Part shown: piece by piece, positions 14,802 to 15,192 of the stretch
Layout: every line of letters begins with the position of its first letter
How positions within the stretch are numbered: the stretch's first letter is position 1
Origin: Bacteroidota bacterium
Lineage (GTDB): Bacteria > Bacteroidota > Bacteroidia > Chitinophagales > Chitinophagaceae
DNA: 15,192 bases
Reading direction: 5' to 3'
Assembly: GCA_023391315.1 (NCBI GenBank)
Contig: JAEWBD010000293.1
Span: 1-15,192 of the forward strand
The notes under the pieces: generated by a model
The model's database searches: none
Told to the model about the DNA's origin: nothing
The model's input: the letters and a program-made list of their open reading frames with translations, nothing else
Program-made: the position numbers and the translations under genes

Positions 14802-15192
14802 ACAACGAATGAAAGAATGTTCTGTATTCTAGTTCACTGGCGCCAAAAACTTTTGAAAAAGCTTCTTCTGGCACAGCACCTTCCTGGAACCTTCTCTTTT
14901 CAAATACGGGCATATCAAATCCTGTAACAGCTTTTACGCCGCGGCTTGCCACTTCTCCTTTTAATGCATATAATACTTCTTCTTTCCAGTCGGTAAGTGC
15001 TATAAACGGAATACCTTCTGCTACTTCAATTACATTAGGTAAAGCGTAAGGGCTAAAATCTTTGAATCCATATTTTTTGGAAGGCGCATAAGAACGAACA
15101 TGCCCCCTGCTTTGTCCGCCGGAATAGGTTAATGAATGTTTTATTTTATCAACGCCCCATCCTTCCTGGTATAGCATGAGGTTGTTTAAAAC
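14794..15192 (-). CDS. Asparagine-synthase-like protein, C-terminal part only (5' end beyond window)
   Basis: This is a partial gene: 132 residues and the stop are visible, and the frame is still open at the right edge, so the Met at 15177 need not be the start. The visible part (GWGVDKIKHSL, GGQSRGHV, FSPYALPNVIEVAEGIPF, LYALKGEVASRGVKAVTG, MPVFEKRRFQEGA) parallels the C-terminal end of asparagine-synthase-like ATP-dependent amidotransferases, where a VD...HSL region, a PFLD-type strand-helix and a final KRxFQxGA-like segment occur. The match is by pattern and the ATP-binding SGGxDS motif would lie outside, so this is a moderate call. If correct, it would activate a carboxylate with ATP and form an amide. 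It is the first visible gene of the overlapping trio with the radical SAM and FAD genes. Confidence 0.5.
   Translation of the reverse strand, partial: VLNNLMLYQEGWGVDKIKHSLTYSGGQSRGHVRSYAPSKKYGFKDFSPYALPNVIEVAEGIPFIALTDWKEEVLYALKGEVASRGVKAVTGFDMPVFEKRRFQEGAVPEEAFSKVFGASELEYRTFFHSLYA

Noticed and set aside
1..15192. tRNA, rRNA, CRISPR array, insertion sequence or prophage genes
   Set aside because: No cloverleaf-like sequence, regularly spaced repeat, transposase or phage protein was recognised on either strand.

Overview
The window looks like chromosomal DNA of a Bacteroidota bacterium, most plausibly Chitinophagaceae or a close relative. The pointers are the fused MurF-alanine racemase (an arrangement common in this phylum), secreted DUF3108 and PepSY-like/BLIP-like proteins, A+T-rich DNA with mostly weak Shine-Dalgarno signals, and a candidate promoter resembling the phylum's TTTG / TAnnTTTG type. 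The assignment rests on gene content only.

Layout. (1) 1-3302, minus strand: a tight run of a gamma-class carbonic-anhydrase-like hexapeptide protein, a small lipoprotein (overlap of 4 bases) and the MurF-Alr cell-wall enzyme, which runs off the left edge. (2) 3479-6659, plus strand: a two-gene cassette of a SIR2-like/TIR fusion protein and a membrane-anchored STAND P-loop NTPase. Nothing else here looks so much like an immune system. The likely logic is that the NTPase senses and signals and the TIR domain destroys NAD+ or makes a signal from it. (3) 6951-7391, plus: a small secreted PepSY-like protein closed by a strong intrinsic terminator. (4) 7481-10294, minus: a large FAD plus Fe-S plus CCG-domain dehydrogenase of the D-lactate/D-2-hydroxyacid type, starting at TTG. 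(5) 10295-10653: a non-coding stretch carrying a REP/MITE-like imperfect palindrome. (6) 10654-12287, plus: an arginyl/leucyl-tRNA-protein transferase-like protein, then a secreted DUF3108 protein preceded by a perfect 16-bp-arm palindrome that overlaps a candidate promoter. (7) 12347-15192, minus: three overlapping genes, namely an asparagine-synthase-like C-terminal part (cut by the right edge), a radical SAM protein and a flavin-dependent halogenase-like oxidoreductase. This resembles an uncharacterised biosynthetic or modification operon.

The two systems most worth attention are the SIR2-TIR/STAND cassette and the right-edge trio. No tRNA, rRNA, CRISPR array, transposase or integrase was seen. 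All functional calls come from reading motifs and family resemblance; no database search was run.
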